DNA of 64,000 nt. Source: Mesorhizobium amorphae. Lineage in GTDB: Bacteria; Pseudomonadota; Alphaproteobacteria; Rhizobiales; Rhizobiaceae. Below are positions 25,116-34,300 of the stretch, one piece after another. The stretch covers positions 1 through 64,000 of the forward strand of contig NZ_JHQS01000126.1 of NCBI RefSeq assembly GCF_014843845.1. The letters are read 5' to 3'. The position numbers and the translations under genes are program-made. Within the stretch, counting starts at the first letter, position 1, and every line of letters starts with the position of its first letter. The notes beneath the pieces are model-generated. The model saw only the letters and a program-made list of their open reading frames with translations, searched no databases and had not been told where the DNA came from.

Positions 25116-25874
25116 ATGCCCCTGTTCAGCATTCTCATAGCCGATGACGACGGCGGCGACCTCTCCGACCTGGTCACGCAGAACATCCAGTCGTTCAAGG
25201 CCGCGCATCCGGGCGAAGGGCATGTCCTGTTTCGGGAAGCGGCGCTGATAGAGTTCATTTCGGCGCATTTCGACGCCGAGGTGCTGTCGGCCTTCCGCAC
25301 CCTGCGGCCCTACGCCTACAAGGCGGACCTGGCCAAATACTGCCTACTTTACGAACAGGGCGGCGTCTATGCCGACCTCTCCTATGCCTTCCTGCGCGGC
25401 GTTCCCCGCGACAAGCAACGCCTGTCGGTGTTTCGCGACTTTCTGAGCTCGACGCCTTGGGATACCAGCCTCGGTGTGGTCGCCGCGCCGCGGCGTCACA
25501 GGGCTCTGGTGAAGGCGATCGAGCTCGTCTGCGCCAATGTGAAGCGTCAGTATTACGGGCCAACCGCGCTGTGCCCCACCGGTCCGACCCTCTTCGGCAA
25601 GGCCATCGCCATGACCTGCGATGCGGAAGACCTGATCGTCGGAGAGGCGGTCTGGCTGACGCTGCCACCGTCGGATGGCGCCGAACCTTCGCAAGAGCCG
25701 AGCCACTGTCTTCAGCATGGCAAGGAATTGCTGGCCATCAAGCGCAAGAAGGGAGGTGGGCCCTTGTCGGAACTCGGCATCTCCAGCGGCAACCGCTACA
25801 ACCGGCTTTGGCGTTCCGGGGAAGTCTATCGCGAGCGGCCACCCTGGGCGCGCATCTTCCGCCGGCGGATTTGA
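25116..25874 (+). CDS. GT32-type glycosyltransferase (DXD sugar-binding)
   Basis: A 252-residue protein with the Gly_transf_sug/OCH1-like core: LRPYAYKADLAKYCLLYEQG followed by GVYADLSYAFL, in which the usual D-x-D reads ADLS. Later HCLQHGKELLAIKRK and a basic C-terminus are seen. Members transfer sugars from nucleotide donors onto glycans or small acceptors. It follows the acyltransferase-like gene by 16 bp and is probably co-transcribed, hinting at modification of a surface lipid or polysaccharide. Acceptor unknown. Confidence 0.72.
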   Translation: MPLFSILIADDDGGDLSDLVTQNIQSFKAAHPGEGHVLFREAALIEFISAHFDAEVLSAFRTLRPYAYKADLAKYCLLYEQGGVYADLSYAFLRGVPRDKQRLSVFRDFLSSTPWDTSLGVVAAPRRHRALVKAIELVCANVKRQYYGPTALCPTGPTLFGKAIAMTCDAEDLIVGEAVWLTLPPSDGAEPSQEPSHCLQHGKELLAIKRKKGGGPLSELGISSGNRYNRLWRSGEVYRERPPWARIFRRRI

Positions 25875-25976
25875 CGGCCTTCCCTGATATGACGCCCTTC
25901 GGCTTGATGCCGGACAGGCAAATGCGTATTTCTGCACCGGCACCCGAATCCGGGCACCTCAATCGGGAGACAGGCC

Positions 25977-26240
25977 TTGTCCGCACTGACGCGCTTTCTC
26001 GGAGACTCGCCACTCAGGGTGCTCATCAAGCTGCTGGTGGTGTCGTTCCTCGTCGGTCTGGTCATGAACGCCTTCGGCTGGTCGCCGATGGATGTCTTCT
26101 ACGGCATCCGCAAATTCTTCGTCGACCTCTGGAACCTCGGCTTCCATGCCATCGATCGCTTCCTCGGCTATATATTGCTGGGTGCCGCGATCGTCGTGCC
26201 GGCCTTTATCCTGATCAGGATCGCCAACTACCGGAAGTGA
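25977..26240 (+). CDS. Small membrane protein, DUF6460-like
   Basis: An 87-residue protein with two membrane segments (VLIKLLVVSFLVGLVMNAFG and FLGYILLGAAIVVPAFILIR) separated by WSPMDVFYGIRKFFVDLWNL. The TTG start at 25977 follows GGGAGACAGG. It resembles the rhizobial DUF6460 family, which has no assigned function. It is convergent with the deacetylase-like gene. Confidence 0.75.
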   Translation: MSALTRFLGDSPLRVLIKLLVVSFLVGLVMNAFGWSPMDVFYGIRKFFVDLWNLGFHAIDRFLGYILLGAAIVVPAFILIRIANYRK

Positions 26241-26248
26241 CCCCAACC

Positions 26249-27151
26249 TCAGGCGTAACCGGAGGCCACCTCGAACAGGATGGCGTGGCGCGCGGCCAAT
26301 CTGGCCACGTCGGTCGAGTAGCCGCCGCCGATGACGCCGCAGAGCGGGATGCCGAGCGCGCGAAAATGGCCGATCACCATCTCGTCGCGAGCGCGCAGAC
26401 CACTATCGCTGAGGGCGAGCCGTCCCAGCCGGTCCTCGGCATGGACGTCGACACCGGCATTGTAGAAGACGATGTCCCAGCGCGCTCGGGCGGAGAGCTC
26501 CGGCAGGATGCTAGCCAGCCGTTCCAGATAGGCGGCGTCGCCGGTGCCGTCGGGCAGTGCGATGTCGAGGCCTGAAGCGATCTTGCGCACCGGATAGTTG
26601 CGATCGCCATGCATGGAAAAGGTGAAGGCGCGTGGTTCATCTTTCAGAATGTCCGCTGTGCCGTCGCCTTGATGCACGTCGAGATCGACGATCAGGATGT
26701 TTTGGACAGCGCCTTCGGCCAGCAGCACCAGCGAGGTGACGGCTACGTCGTTGAAGGTGCAGAAGCCGGCACCTTGCGCGCGCCGGGCATGATGGCTGCC
26801 GCCGGCGGCATTGCAGGCGATGCCGTGCCGCAAGGCGAGCCGCGCCGCCAGCACCGTGCCGCCCGTTGCGAGCTGCGCCCTGAGCGAGACGCGGGGACCG
26901 ACTGGGAAGCCGATTTCGCGCTCGATTTTTTCGGGCACTTCGCAGGCCAGCACCTGCTCGACATAGTCAGGCGCATGCGCAAGCTTCAGCCAGCATGCCG
27001 GCGCCGGGTCGGGCAAGTTCGCCGTTTCCGGGCGCGCCAGCCCGCGCGAACGCAGGGCTTCCATCAGCAGCGGATACTTGCTCATCGGGAAGCGGTGGTT
27101 GACGGCAAAGCCGGCGTCGTAGTCGGGATGATGGACGATCTGCAGCGACAT
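26249..27151 (-). CDS. Histone deacetylase-like amidohydrolase
   Basis: A 300-residue zinc amidohydrolase of the histone deacetylase/AcuC/acetylpolyamine amidohydrolase superfamily. Landmarks are HPDYDAGFAVNHRFPMSKYP at the N-terminus, the tandem histidines GGSHHARRAQGAGFCTFNDV, the zinc motif ILIVDLDVHQGDGTADI with D-x-H, and YNAGVDVHAEDRLGRL, then GVIGGGYSTD. It would remove acetyl groups from lysine side chains, polyamines or related amides. The start at 27151 (MSLQIVHHPDYD) replaces a longer frame that would overlap the divergent MATE gene region. The true substrate cannot be read from sequence. Confidence 0.87.
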   Translation of the reverse strand: MSLQIVHHPDYDAGFAVNHRFPMSKYPLLMEALRSRGLARPETANLPDPAPACWLKLAHAPDYVEQVLACEVPEKIEREIGFPVGPRVSLRAQLATGGTVLAARLALRHGIACNAAGGSHHARRAQGAGFCTFNDVAVTSLVLLAEGAVQNILIVDLDVHQGDGTADILKDEPRAFTFSMHGDRNYPVRKIASGLDIALPDGTGDAAYLERLASILPELSARARWDIVFYNAGVDVHAEDRLGRLALSDSGLRARDEMVIGHFRALGIPLCGVIGGGYSTDVARLAARHAILFEVASGYA

Positions 27152-27276
27152 GATGTGGGCGGCCCGCGCCAGTGCTGGAATTCGGTTGGCCGCGATCGGT
27201 TGGCGATTGCGTGGCAACGCGAAACTGGGGCACATCGGCTGTCCGATCAAGCCGCAATCAGCAAGGCAGCAATCCT

Positions 27277-28608
27277 TTGGATGCGACCCAAGCCAACGCC
27301 AGAGCCTTCGTCGTCACCCACCGTTCGGTGCTCGCCATCGCGGTGCCGATGACACTTGCCTATCTGACGACGCCGTTGCTCGGCATCGTCGATACCGCAG
27401 TGATCGGGCAGTTCGGCGATGCAGCCCTGCTCGGCGGCCTGGCGGCTGGGGCGCTGGTCTTCGACGTCGTCTTCACCACCTTCAATTTCCTGCGCTCCGG
27501 CACCACCGGCCTCGTCGCCCAGGCTTTTGGACGCGGCGACGATCTGGAGGAGCAGGCGGTATTCTGGCGCGCCGTGCTGATCGCGGTCGTCGCCGGCATC
27601 GCATTTGCAGCACTTGCGCCATTGATCGCCATTGCCGGGCAAAAGTTCATGGGCGCCGAACCGCGCGTCAGCGAGGCAATGGCTGTCTACATCCGCATCA
27701 GATTGCTCGCTGCACCGTTCTCGCTGATCAACTACGCCATTCTGGGTTACGTGCTGGGGCGCGGCGAAGGCGGGCTGGGATTGATGCTGCAGGCGGTGCT
27801 GAACGGCATCAACATCGTGCTCTGCTTCCTGCTCGGGTTAGAACTCGGCTGGGGCGTTACAGGTGTCGCATGGGCGACCGTCACCGGCGAGTTCCTTGCC
27901 ATGCTGCTTGGGCTGACCATCGTCGTCAGGCGGTTCCGGGCCGCGCCCCGGCTGCCCCGCCACCGCATCCTCGACATGACGGCCTTCCGGCACATGCTGT
28001 CGCTCAACCGCGACATCATGATCCGCTCGTTTTCGCTGCTCGCCGCCTTCGCGCTGTTCACCCGCCAGGGCGCGCAGTTCGGCACGGTGACGCTGGCCGC
28101 CAATGCCGTGCTGATGAACTTCCTCCTCATCGCCGGCTATTTCCTCGACGGTTTCGCCACCGCCGCCGAACAACTGGCCGGACGGGCCATCGGCGCGCGC
28201 GCCGCCGCGCCTTTCCACCGGGCGGTGCGGCTGACGCTGTTTTGGGGTTTCGGGCTGGCGGGAGCGGCGACGTTTGTCCTGCTCACGGGCGGTGCCGGTC
28301 TGGTCGCCCTGGTCACGACGTCGCAGGATGTTCGCGCCTTGGCCGACACGTATCTGCCCTGGGCGGCCTTCACCGCGCTCAGCGGCGTGCTGGCCTTCCA
28401 GATGGACGGCGTCTTCATAGGCGCCACCTGGTCGCGCGACATGCGCAACATGATGCTCCTGTCGTTTCTCGCTTTCAGCGCCGCGCTGCTCGCTCTGGCG
28501 CCGGCCTTCGGCAACAACGGTCTGTGGGCGTCGCTGCACGTCTTCCTGCTGGCGCGCGGTTTCAGCCTGCTGGCGATTTTGCGGCTGCGCGTGCGAACCG
28601 CCTTTTAG
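27277..28608 (+). CDS. MATE-family efflux transporter (DinF-like)
   Basis: A 443-residue multidrug/toxin exporter of the MATE family, DinF branch, with about twelve hydrophobic segments. Typical blocks are IAVPMTLAYLTTPLLGIVDT then AVIGQFGDAALLGGLAAG at the N-terminus, TFNFLRSGTTGLVAQAFGRG, AVLNGINIVLCFLLGLELGW, and FQMDGVFIGATWSRDMRNMM near the end. A TTG start at 27277 after AAGGCAGC gives the standard family N-terminus; an ATG at 27172 is in frame but gives an atypical extension. It exports cationic compounds by Na+ or H+ exchange in studied relatives; the substrate here is unknown. It ends in a 4 bp overlap with convergent pyrD. Confidence 0.88.
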   Translation: MDATQANARAFVVTHRSVLAIAVPMTLAYLTTPLLGIVDTAVIGQFGDAALLGGLAAGALVFDVVFTTFNFLRSGTTGLVAQAFGRGDDLEEQAVFWRAVLIAVVAGIAFAALAPLIAIAGQKFMGAEPRVSEAMAVYIRIRLLAAPFSLINYAILGYVLGRGEGGLGLMLQAVLNGINIVLCFLLGLELGWGVTGVAWATVTGEFLAMLLGLTIVVRRFRAAPRLPRHRILDMTAFRHMLSLNRDIMIRSFSLLAAFALFTRQGAQFGTVTLAANAVLMNFLLIAGYFLDGFATAAEQLAGRAIGARAAAPFHRAVRLTLFWGFGLAGAATFVLLTGGAGLVALVTTSQDVRALADTYLPWAAFTALSGVLAFQMDGVFIGATWSRDMRNMMLLSFLAFSAALLALAPAFGNNGLWASLHVFLLARGFSLLAILRLRVRTAF

Positions 28609-29681
28609 AGTGGCTTCGATGCCCATTTGTCGAGGCTGATGTCGCGCAACGCCCGGATCGACTTGAGCCGTTCCTTGTCGGCGAAACTAACCATGCCGGT
28701 GAGGATGCGGCCGGGCAGTGCGGGCCCGGCATAGATCATGCCGGTGTAGAGCTGGACGAGATCGGCGCCGGCGCGGATCTTTTCAAGTGCCGCGTCAGTG
28801 GAATCGACGCCGCCCACGCCGATGATGGCGCGGTCCGGCCCAAGCAGCTTGCGCATCTTCGCCAGCACGATGGTCGAGCGCTCGAACAGCGGCTTTCCCG
28901 AAAGCCCGCCGGTCTCGCCGGTGACACTGGCGCTGCGCAGCGTCGGCCGTGAAATGGTGGTGTTGGAGACGATGACGCCGTCGAGTTGCTTCTCGGTGAC
29001 TTCGGCGGCGATGTCCTCCAATTCGACCTCGACAAGGTCCGGCGCGATCTTGAGGAAGACGGGCGGTTTGGCCGAAGCGGCTGCGCGCGCCGCGATGACG
29101 CGGGATAAAAGTTCGCCGAGCTGCTCGCGCGCCTGCATGTTGCGCAGGCCCGGCGTATTCGGCGAGGAGATGTTGACCGTCAGATAGCTGGCATATTGGG
29201 CAAACCGGGCCACGCCGCGTTCATAGTCGCCGATGCGGTCGGCGCTGTCCTTGTTGGCGCCGATGTTGACGCCGACGATGCCGGGGCGGCCCTTGCGGGC
29301 GGCCAGGCGCCTTTCGGCGGCCTCATGGCCCTCATTGTTGAAGCCCAGCCGGTTGATCACAGCTTGATCCGCCGTCAGCCGGAAGATGCGCGGCTTCGGG
29401 TTGCCTGCCTGCGGCAGCGGCGTCACGGTACCGACCTCGGCGAAGCCGAAGCCGAGAACAAGCAGCGCGTCCGGCACCTCGGCGTTCTTGTCGTAGCCCG
29501 CGGCCATGCCGAGCGGGTTCGGGAAATCGATCCCGCAAACACTGACTTTCAGTCGTTCATCTCGCACCGGCCGTCCGGCAGCCGGCAGGCCGCATCGCAG
29601 CGCGGCGATCGACAGCCCGTGGGCTGCTTCCGGATCGAATGTGAACAGCAGCTTCTGGCCGATCCGGTCAAGCACGCTCAT
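28605..29681 (-). CDS. pyrD: Dihydroorotate dehydrogenase (quinone), class 2
   Basis: A 358-residue FMN enzyme that oxidises dihydroorotate to orotate with quinone as acceptor, in pyrimidine synthesis at the inner membrane. The N-terminal membrane-association helix (LLFTFDPEAAHGLSIAALRC) identifies class 2. Core motifs are NPLGMAAGYDKNAEVPDALL, the phosphate-binding region GVGGVDSTDAALEKIRAGAD, and LTVNISSPNTPGLRNMQARE with the catalytic serine (S175 region). Coupled to the downstream-upstream DUF952 gene by ATGA overlap. Confidence 0.95.
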   Translation of the reverse strand: MSVLDRIGQKLLFTFDPEAAHGLSIAALRCGLPAAGRPVRDERLKVSVCGIDFPNPLGMAAGYDKNAEVPDALLVLGFGFAEVGTVTPLPQAGNPKPRIFRLTADQAVINRLGFNNEGHEAAERRLAARKGRPGIVGVNIGANKDSADRIGDYERGVARFAQYASYLTVNISSPNTPGLRNMQAREQLGELLSRVIAARAAASAKPPVFLKIAPDLVEVELEDIAAEVTEKQLDGVIVSNTTISRPTLRSASVTGETGGLSGKPLFERSTIVLAKMRKLLGPDRAIIGVGGVDSTDAALEKIRAGADLVQLYTGMIYAGPALPGRILTGMVSFADKERLKSIRALRDISLDKWASKPL

Positions 29682-30028
29682 TTGGCCTCCAGCGCGGGGA
29701 ATTGGTGCAGGCCGTCAGCGCCGAGCGGCAGTGGCTTTACCCATATGACGGCCTCAAGATCCAGCGGGGCGTAGAGGTGCGGGAACTGCGCACCACCGCG
29801 CGACACCTCGTATTTCAGCGCGTCGCCGAGCCGGCTGCCGTCGATTGCAATCAGCAAAAGGTCGGACTGGCCGGCGAAGTGCCTGGCCGCCGTTTCCCGC
29901 ACCTGCCCGGCGGTGGAGAAATGGATGAAGCCGTCGGCGACGTCGATCGCAGCACCGGTGAAGCAGCCGTTTTTCTCGGCTTCGCGCCACAAGGCTTCTG
30001 GCGCGATCTTGTAGATAATCTGAGACAT
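29678..30028 (-). CDS. DUF952 family protein
   Basis: A 116-residue protein of the DUF952 family: IIYKIAPEALWREAEKNGCF then TGAAIDVADGFIHFSTAGQV and HLYAPLDLEAVIWVKPLPLG. The fold relates to RNA 2'-phosphotransferase/ADP-ribosyltransferase-like proteins, but the reaction is unknown. The start at 30028 is the family's usual one. Its stop overlaps the pyrD start, a pairing common in rhizobia. Confidence 0.85.
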   Translation of the reverse strand: MSQIIYKIAPEALWREAEKNGCFTGAAIDVADGFIHFSTAGQVRETAARHFAGQSDLLLIAIDGSRLGDALKYEVSRGGAQFPHLYAPLDLEAVIWVKPLPLGADGLHQFPALEAK

Positions 30029-30132
30029 GGCTGCGCTATAGTCCGAACCGATCAAGCTGGGAAGGGCAACTCTTCCCCATTTACGGCGCAAACCTGTGAT
30101 AAGGTGCGCATACTGGCTCGTGGAGGTTGAAC

Positions 30133-30561
30133 ATGCGTCTGCAGCACATACTGATCCCCGCCGCACTGGTCTCGTTCGTCGCGGCGTCGGCCTGGTCCGA
30201 AGAGACCGACCGCTACAAACTGGAAAAGTCGGCCAACGGCTATGTCCGCATGGACACGCAGACCGGCGCCATGTCGATCTGCGAGGAGCGCGCCGGCCAG
30301 CTGGTGTGCAAGATGGCGGCCGACGAACGCGCCGCCTTCCAGGACGAGGTCGACCGCTTGCAGACTTCGATGAAGGCCATGGACGAGCGCGTCACCAGGC
30401 TCGAAAACTCGCTGTCCGCCCGCCTCGAATCGAAGCTGCCCAGCGAAGAGGATTTCAACAAGACGATGAGCTACATGGAACGCTTCCTGCGTGGCTTCAT
30501 GGGCATCGTCAAGGATATGGAAAAGGACGACGGCGCCCAGCTCAATTCGCAAAAGACCTGA
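30133..30561 (+). CDS. Conserved exported coiled-coil protein
   Basis: A 142-residue protein with a signal peptide (LQHILIPAALVSFVAASAW), a short domain with C-x(n)-C (MSICEERAGQLVCKMAADER), and a helical heptad-like region (DEVDRLQTSMKAMDERVTRL) ending in a hydrophobic-rich helix (YMERFLRGFMGIVKDM). The type is widespread in rhizobia without known function. ATG at 30133 is chosen over one two codons earlier. Confidence 0.65.
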   Translation: MRLQHILIPAALVSFVAASAWSEETDRYKLEKSANGYVRMDTQTGAMSICEERAGQLVCKMAADERAAFQDEVDRLQTSMKAMDERVTRLENSLSARLESKLPSEEDFNKTMSYMERFLRGFMGIVKDMEKDDGAQLNSQKT

Positions 30562-30679
30562 GCCGTGCTGGGAAAAACTCCGTGTCCGGCCTTTGCCGCT
30601 TGAAAACAGGGCGCATCGCCGCATAATCGTTCCGATCCCGTAAAAGCAGTCAATCAACAGCGGGATTTGGGAGGACTAT

Positions 30680-31339
30680 TTGCCGTCGGGCTACACGTTC
30701 GTCATCGCCGACGACCATCCGCTTTTCCGCGGCGCCCTGAAAGAGGCGCTTGCCGGCGTCGGCGATGTCGCCGCTATCCACGAGGCCGGCGATTTCGAGA
30801 GCGCCAAGGCGCTGGTCGTGGCCAATGAAGATGTCGACATGGTGTTGCTCGACCTGTCGATGCCGGGCGCCAGTGGCCTCTCCGGCCTGATCTCGCTGCG
30901 CGGCGTTCACCCGGCGGTGCCCCTGGTCGTTGTGTCGGCGCATGACGACCCGGTGACGATCCGGCGCGCGCTCGATCTCGGCGCCTCGGGCTTCATCTCC
31001 AAATCGGCCAGCATGGAGGAGATTCGCGGCGCCGTGCAGGCAGTGCTGGCCGGCGATATCGCCGCGCCCGTCGGTATCGATCTCGGCGTCGAACGCGACC
31101 CCGAGATCTCCGACCTGATCAAGCGCCTGCAGGCGCTGACGCCGCAGCAGACGCGCGTGCTCGGCATGCTAGCGGAAGGACTGTTGAACAAGCAGATCGC
31201 CTATGAGCTCGGCGTCTCCGAGGCCACGATCAAGGCGCATGTCTCGGCCATCCTGCAAAAGCTCGGCGTCGACAGCCGCACCCAGGCGGTGATCCAGCTG
31301 GCCAAGATCGGCGGCGACCCGCTTCAGGCTGCAGGCTGA
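30680..31339 (+). CDS. LuxR-family response regulator (CrbR/ErdR-like)
   Basis: A 219-residue response regulator. The receiver domain has the acidic pocket FVIADDHP and the phosphorylation site D58 in VLLDLSMPGAS; a NarL/FixJ helix-turn-helix follows (LTPQQTRVLGMLAEGLLNKQ then IAYELGVSEATIKAHVSAIL). TTG start at 30680 follows a clear GGGAGGA. It is convergent, 20 bp apart, with a kinase bearing an SLC5 transporter domain and a STAC domain. Pairs of this type are CrbSR in Vibrio and MxtR/ErdR in Pseudomonas, which turn on acetate use via acetyl-CoA synthetase. That role is inferred for this organism. Confidence 0.86.
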   Translation: MPSGYTFVIADDHPLFRGALKEALAGVGDVAAIHEAGDFESAKALVVANEDVDMVLLDLSMPGASGLSGLISLRGVHPAVPLVVVSAHDDPVTIRRALDLGASGFISKSASMEEIRGAVQAVLAGDIAAPVGIDLGVERDPEISDLIKRLQALTPQQTRVLGMLAEGLLNKQIAYELGVSEATIKAHVSAILQKLGVDSRTQAVIQLAKIGGDPLQAAG

Positions 31340-31358
31340 CCCTGGATGCGGGGTCGAA

Positions 31359-34300
31359 TTATTCGGCCGCTGAGGCCAGCGGCCTGACCCTGGCCATCAT
31401 CGAACGCAACACAGCCGGTTTCAGCGGCTTGTTGATCACCGGCACGTCGAGTGCGCCGGCAGCAGCGCGGACCTCTCTGGAGCGGTCGGCCGTGACCAGG
31501 ACGGCCGGCAAGTCGTGGCCGTGAATTGACCGCAGCGTCTCGATGGCATCCAGTCCGGTGCCGCCGTCGAGATGATAGTCCGCAAGCACGATATCCGGCC
31601 GGCGCATGCCGGATGCCGCCTCGACACCCGTGACGGTGTCTACGCTGCAGCCCCAGCCCTCGAGCAGCAGCCGCATCCCGTCGAGGATGCGGGCGTCATT
31701 GTCGATGCAGAGAACACGCAGCCCGGCCAGCGAGTTTGTGGCGCGCACCGGCGTCTTCGCTTCGACTTCGCGCCGGGGCGCCTCTGCCGCGACCACCGGC
31801 AGGATCACGGAAAAGCGCGTGCCCTTGCCCGGGTTGGAGAATATCCGGATTTCGAGCCTCAGCACGCGAGCGATGCGGTCGACGATGGAGAGGCCAAGGC
31901 CGAGGCCTTCGGCTTCGCGCGCGCCTTCGTCGAGCCGGGTGAATTCGTGGAACACCGTGTTCAGCTTGTCGCCGGCGATGCCGATGCCGGTGTCGATCAC
32001 CTGGATTTCGGCCAGTTCCCCGCGCCGCCTCACCCCGACCAGGATGCGCCCGTGGCGGGTGTATTTGATGGCGTTGGAGATGAGGTTCTGGATCAGCCGG
32101 CGCAACAAATTGCGGTCCGTCATGACGCAGAGCGACGACGGCATGATGGTCAGCCCGAGCCTTTTTTCGGCGGCGAGGGGCCGGAAATCGTTGCCGATCT
32201 GGCGCAGCAGCCCGTCCAGGCTGAAGGCGGTGTCGTCCGGTTTCATTGCGCCTGCATCGAGGCGGGAAATGTCGAGCACGGCGCCCAGAATGGTCTCGAC
32301 CGATTCCAGTGAGGATTCGATGTTGACCGCCGCTTTGCCGGTGGGTCCCTTGCCGGCCTTTTCGATCAGCGACGAGCAATAGAGCCGGGCGGCGTTCAGC
32401 GGCTGCAGGATGTCGTGGCCGGCGGCGGCAAGGAAGCGCGTCTTGCCGAGATTGGCCTCCTCGGCCAGCATCTGCGCCTGCGCCAGCTCCTCATTGACGC
32501 GGGTCAGTTCGATGGTGCGCGTCTTGACCCGCTGCTCAAGCGATTCATTGGCTCGCTTCAGCGCCAGATCCTGTTCGACGCGCCCGGAGATATCGGCATA
32601 GGTGGCGACGATGCCGCCGTCCGGCATCGGGTTGGAGCGCAGTTCCAGGATGCGGCCGCTGGTCTTCAACTCCATCTGCCACGGGCTGACGAAGCTGGTC
32701 AGGCGGTTGAGCATCGCCACCCGCTGGTCGGACGGAATGTCGCCGCGCTGCGCGAGGTGGTGCAGGATGCGGTCGAGCGAGACGCCGACCTGGCCCATCT
32801 CGTCGGGCAGGTCGAACAGCGCCCGGTACTGGCGGTTCCAGCAGATCAGGCGGAAATCCCGGTCGAAGACGGTAATGCCTTGTTCCATCTGGTCGAGCGC
32901 GATCTGCAGCAGGTCGCGGTTGTGCTGCAGCGCCTCGGTGGCGTCGTCAAGCAGGCGGAAGGCATCCTTGGATTCGCGGTCGTTGCGCCGGAACAGTAGC
33001 GACAGGATCAGCCGCGCCGAGGAGGAACCGACGGCGCTCGCCAGCAATTGCTCGGAAAAACGGATGACGTCCATGCTCGCCTGCTCATTGCCGTGCAGCG
33101 TGGTGCCGTTGGTCTTTTCGAACGACTGGAAAGAACGCTCGGTGCGCTCGACGCCCAGATAGCGCGAGATCGTGTCCTTGAGGTCGTTGACGGTGATGGC
33201 GGTGCGGAAGCGGCGCAGGCTTGGCATCGGGCCGGCCTCCCGCGGCACGAAGATCGCCGCCTGGATGCGTTCCAGCGGCACCGATGCGCGCGACAGCGAT
33301 CCCAGAACAAAGAACACCGCGTTGATCGACAGGCTCCACAGCACGCCATGGTTCAACGGTTCGGCGACGGTGCCGAACAGCGCCTGCGGCCGAAGCGCCT
33401 CGAAGCCGAACAGGCCGTGGACGAGGATGTCGGCATCCGGCGCGGCGAGCGAGGGCAAAAGCAGCGTGTAGCCCCAGCAGAGGATGCCGGCGACCATGCC
33501 AAGTGCTGCACCCCTGCCGTTGGCGCCGCGCCAGATCAGCCCGCCGATCAGCGCCGGAGCGAACTGGGCGATGGCCGCGAACGACATCAGGCCGATGGAG
33601 GAGAGCCGCGCATTGTTGGTGCTCTCGCGATAGTAGAGGAAGGCGATGAACAGCATGACGAAGATCGCGCCGCGCCGCACATTGAGGATCAGCGACGACC
33701 AGTCTTCGCTTTCGGAGGTCGTGGTCTTGAGCAGGCGGCGCACGAACAGCGGGATGACGAGGTCGTTGGAAATCATGATCGACAGCGCGACGCTTTCGAC
33801 GATGACCATGGCGGTCGCCGCCGACAGGCCGCCGATGAAGGCGGCCATGGCCAGCACATCATGGCCGCTGAACAGCGGCAGTGACAGCACATAGAGGTCG
33901 CTGCTGGTCCTGGTCCCGACCAGCGACAGGCCGGCGAAGGCAATCGGCAGCACGAACAGGTTGATCGCGACAAGGTAGAGCGGAAACACCCAGGTCGCGG
34001 TGCGAAGTTCAGCTTCGCCGCGGTTCTCGACGATGGTGACGTAGAACTGGCGCGGCAGCATGATGATGGCAAACCCGCTGAGGCCGGTCAGCACCAGCCA
34101 GGTGGCCAAGGAGGTGTTGTAGCCCATCGCCTGCCGCACCTCGTCATTCTCGGCCAGCTTGTCGAACATGTCGCTTGGTCCGCCGAAGATCAGGAAGGTG
34201 ACCATCAGGCCGATCGCCAGGAAGGCGGCGAGCTTGACCACGGTTTCCACCGCCACCGCCAGCACCAGCCCGTCCTGGTGCTCGGTGGCGTCGGCATGGC

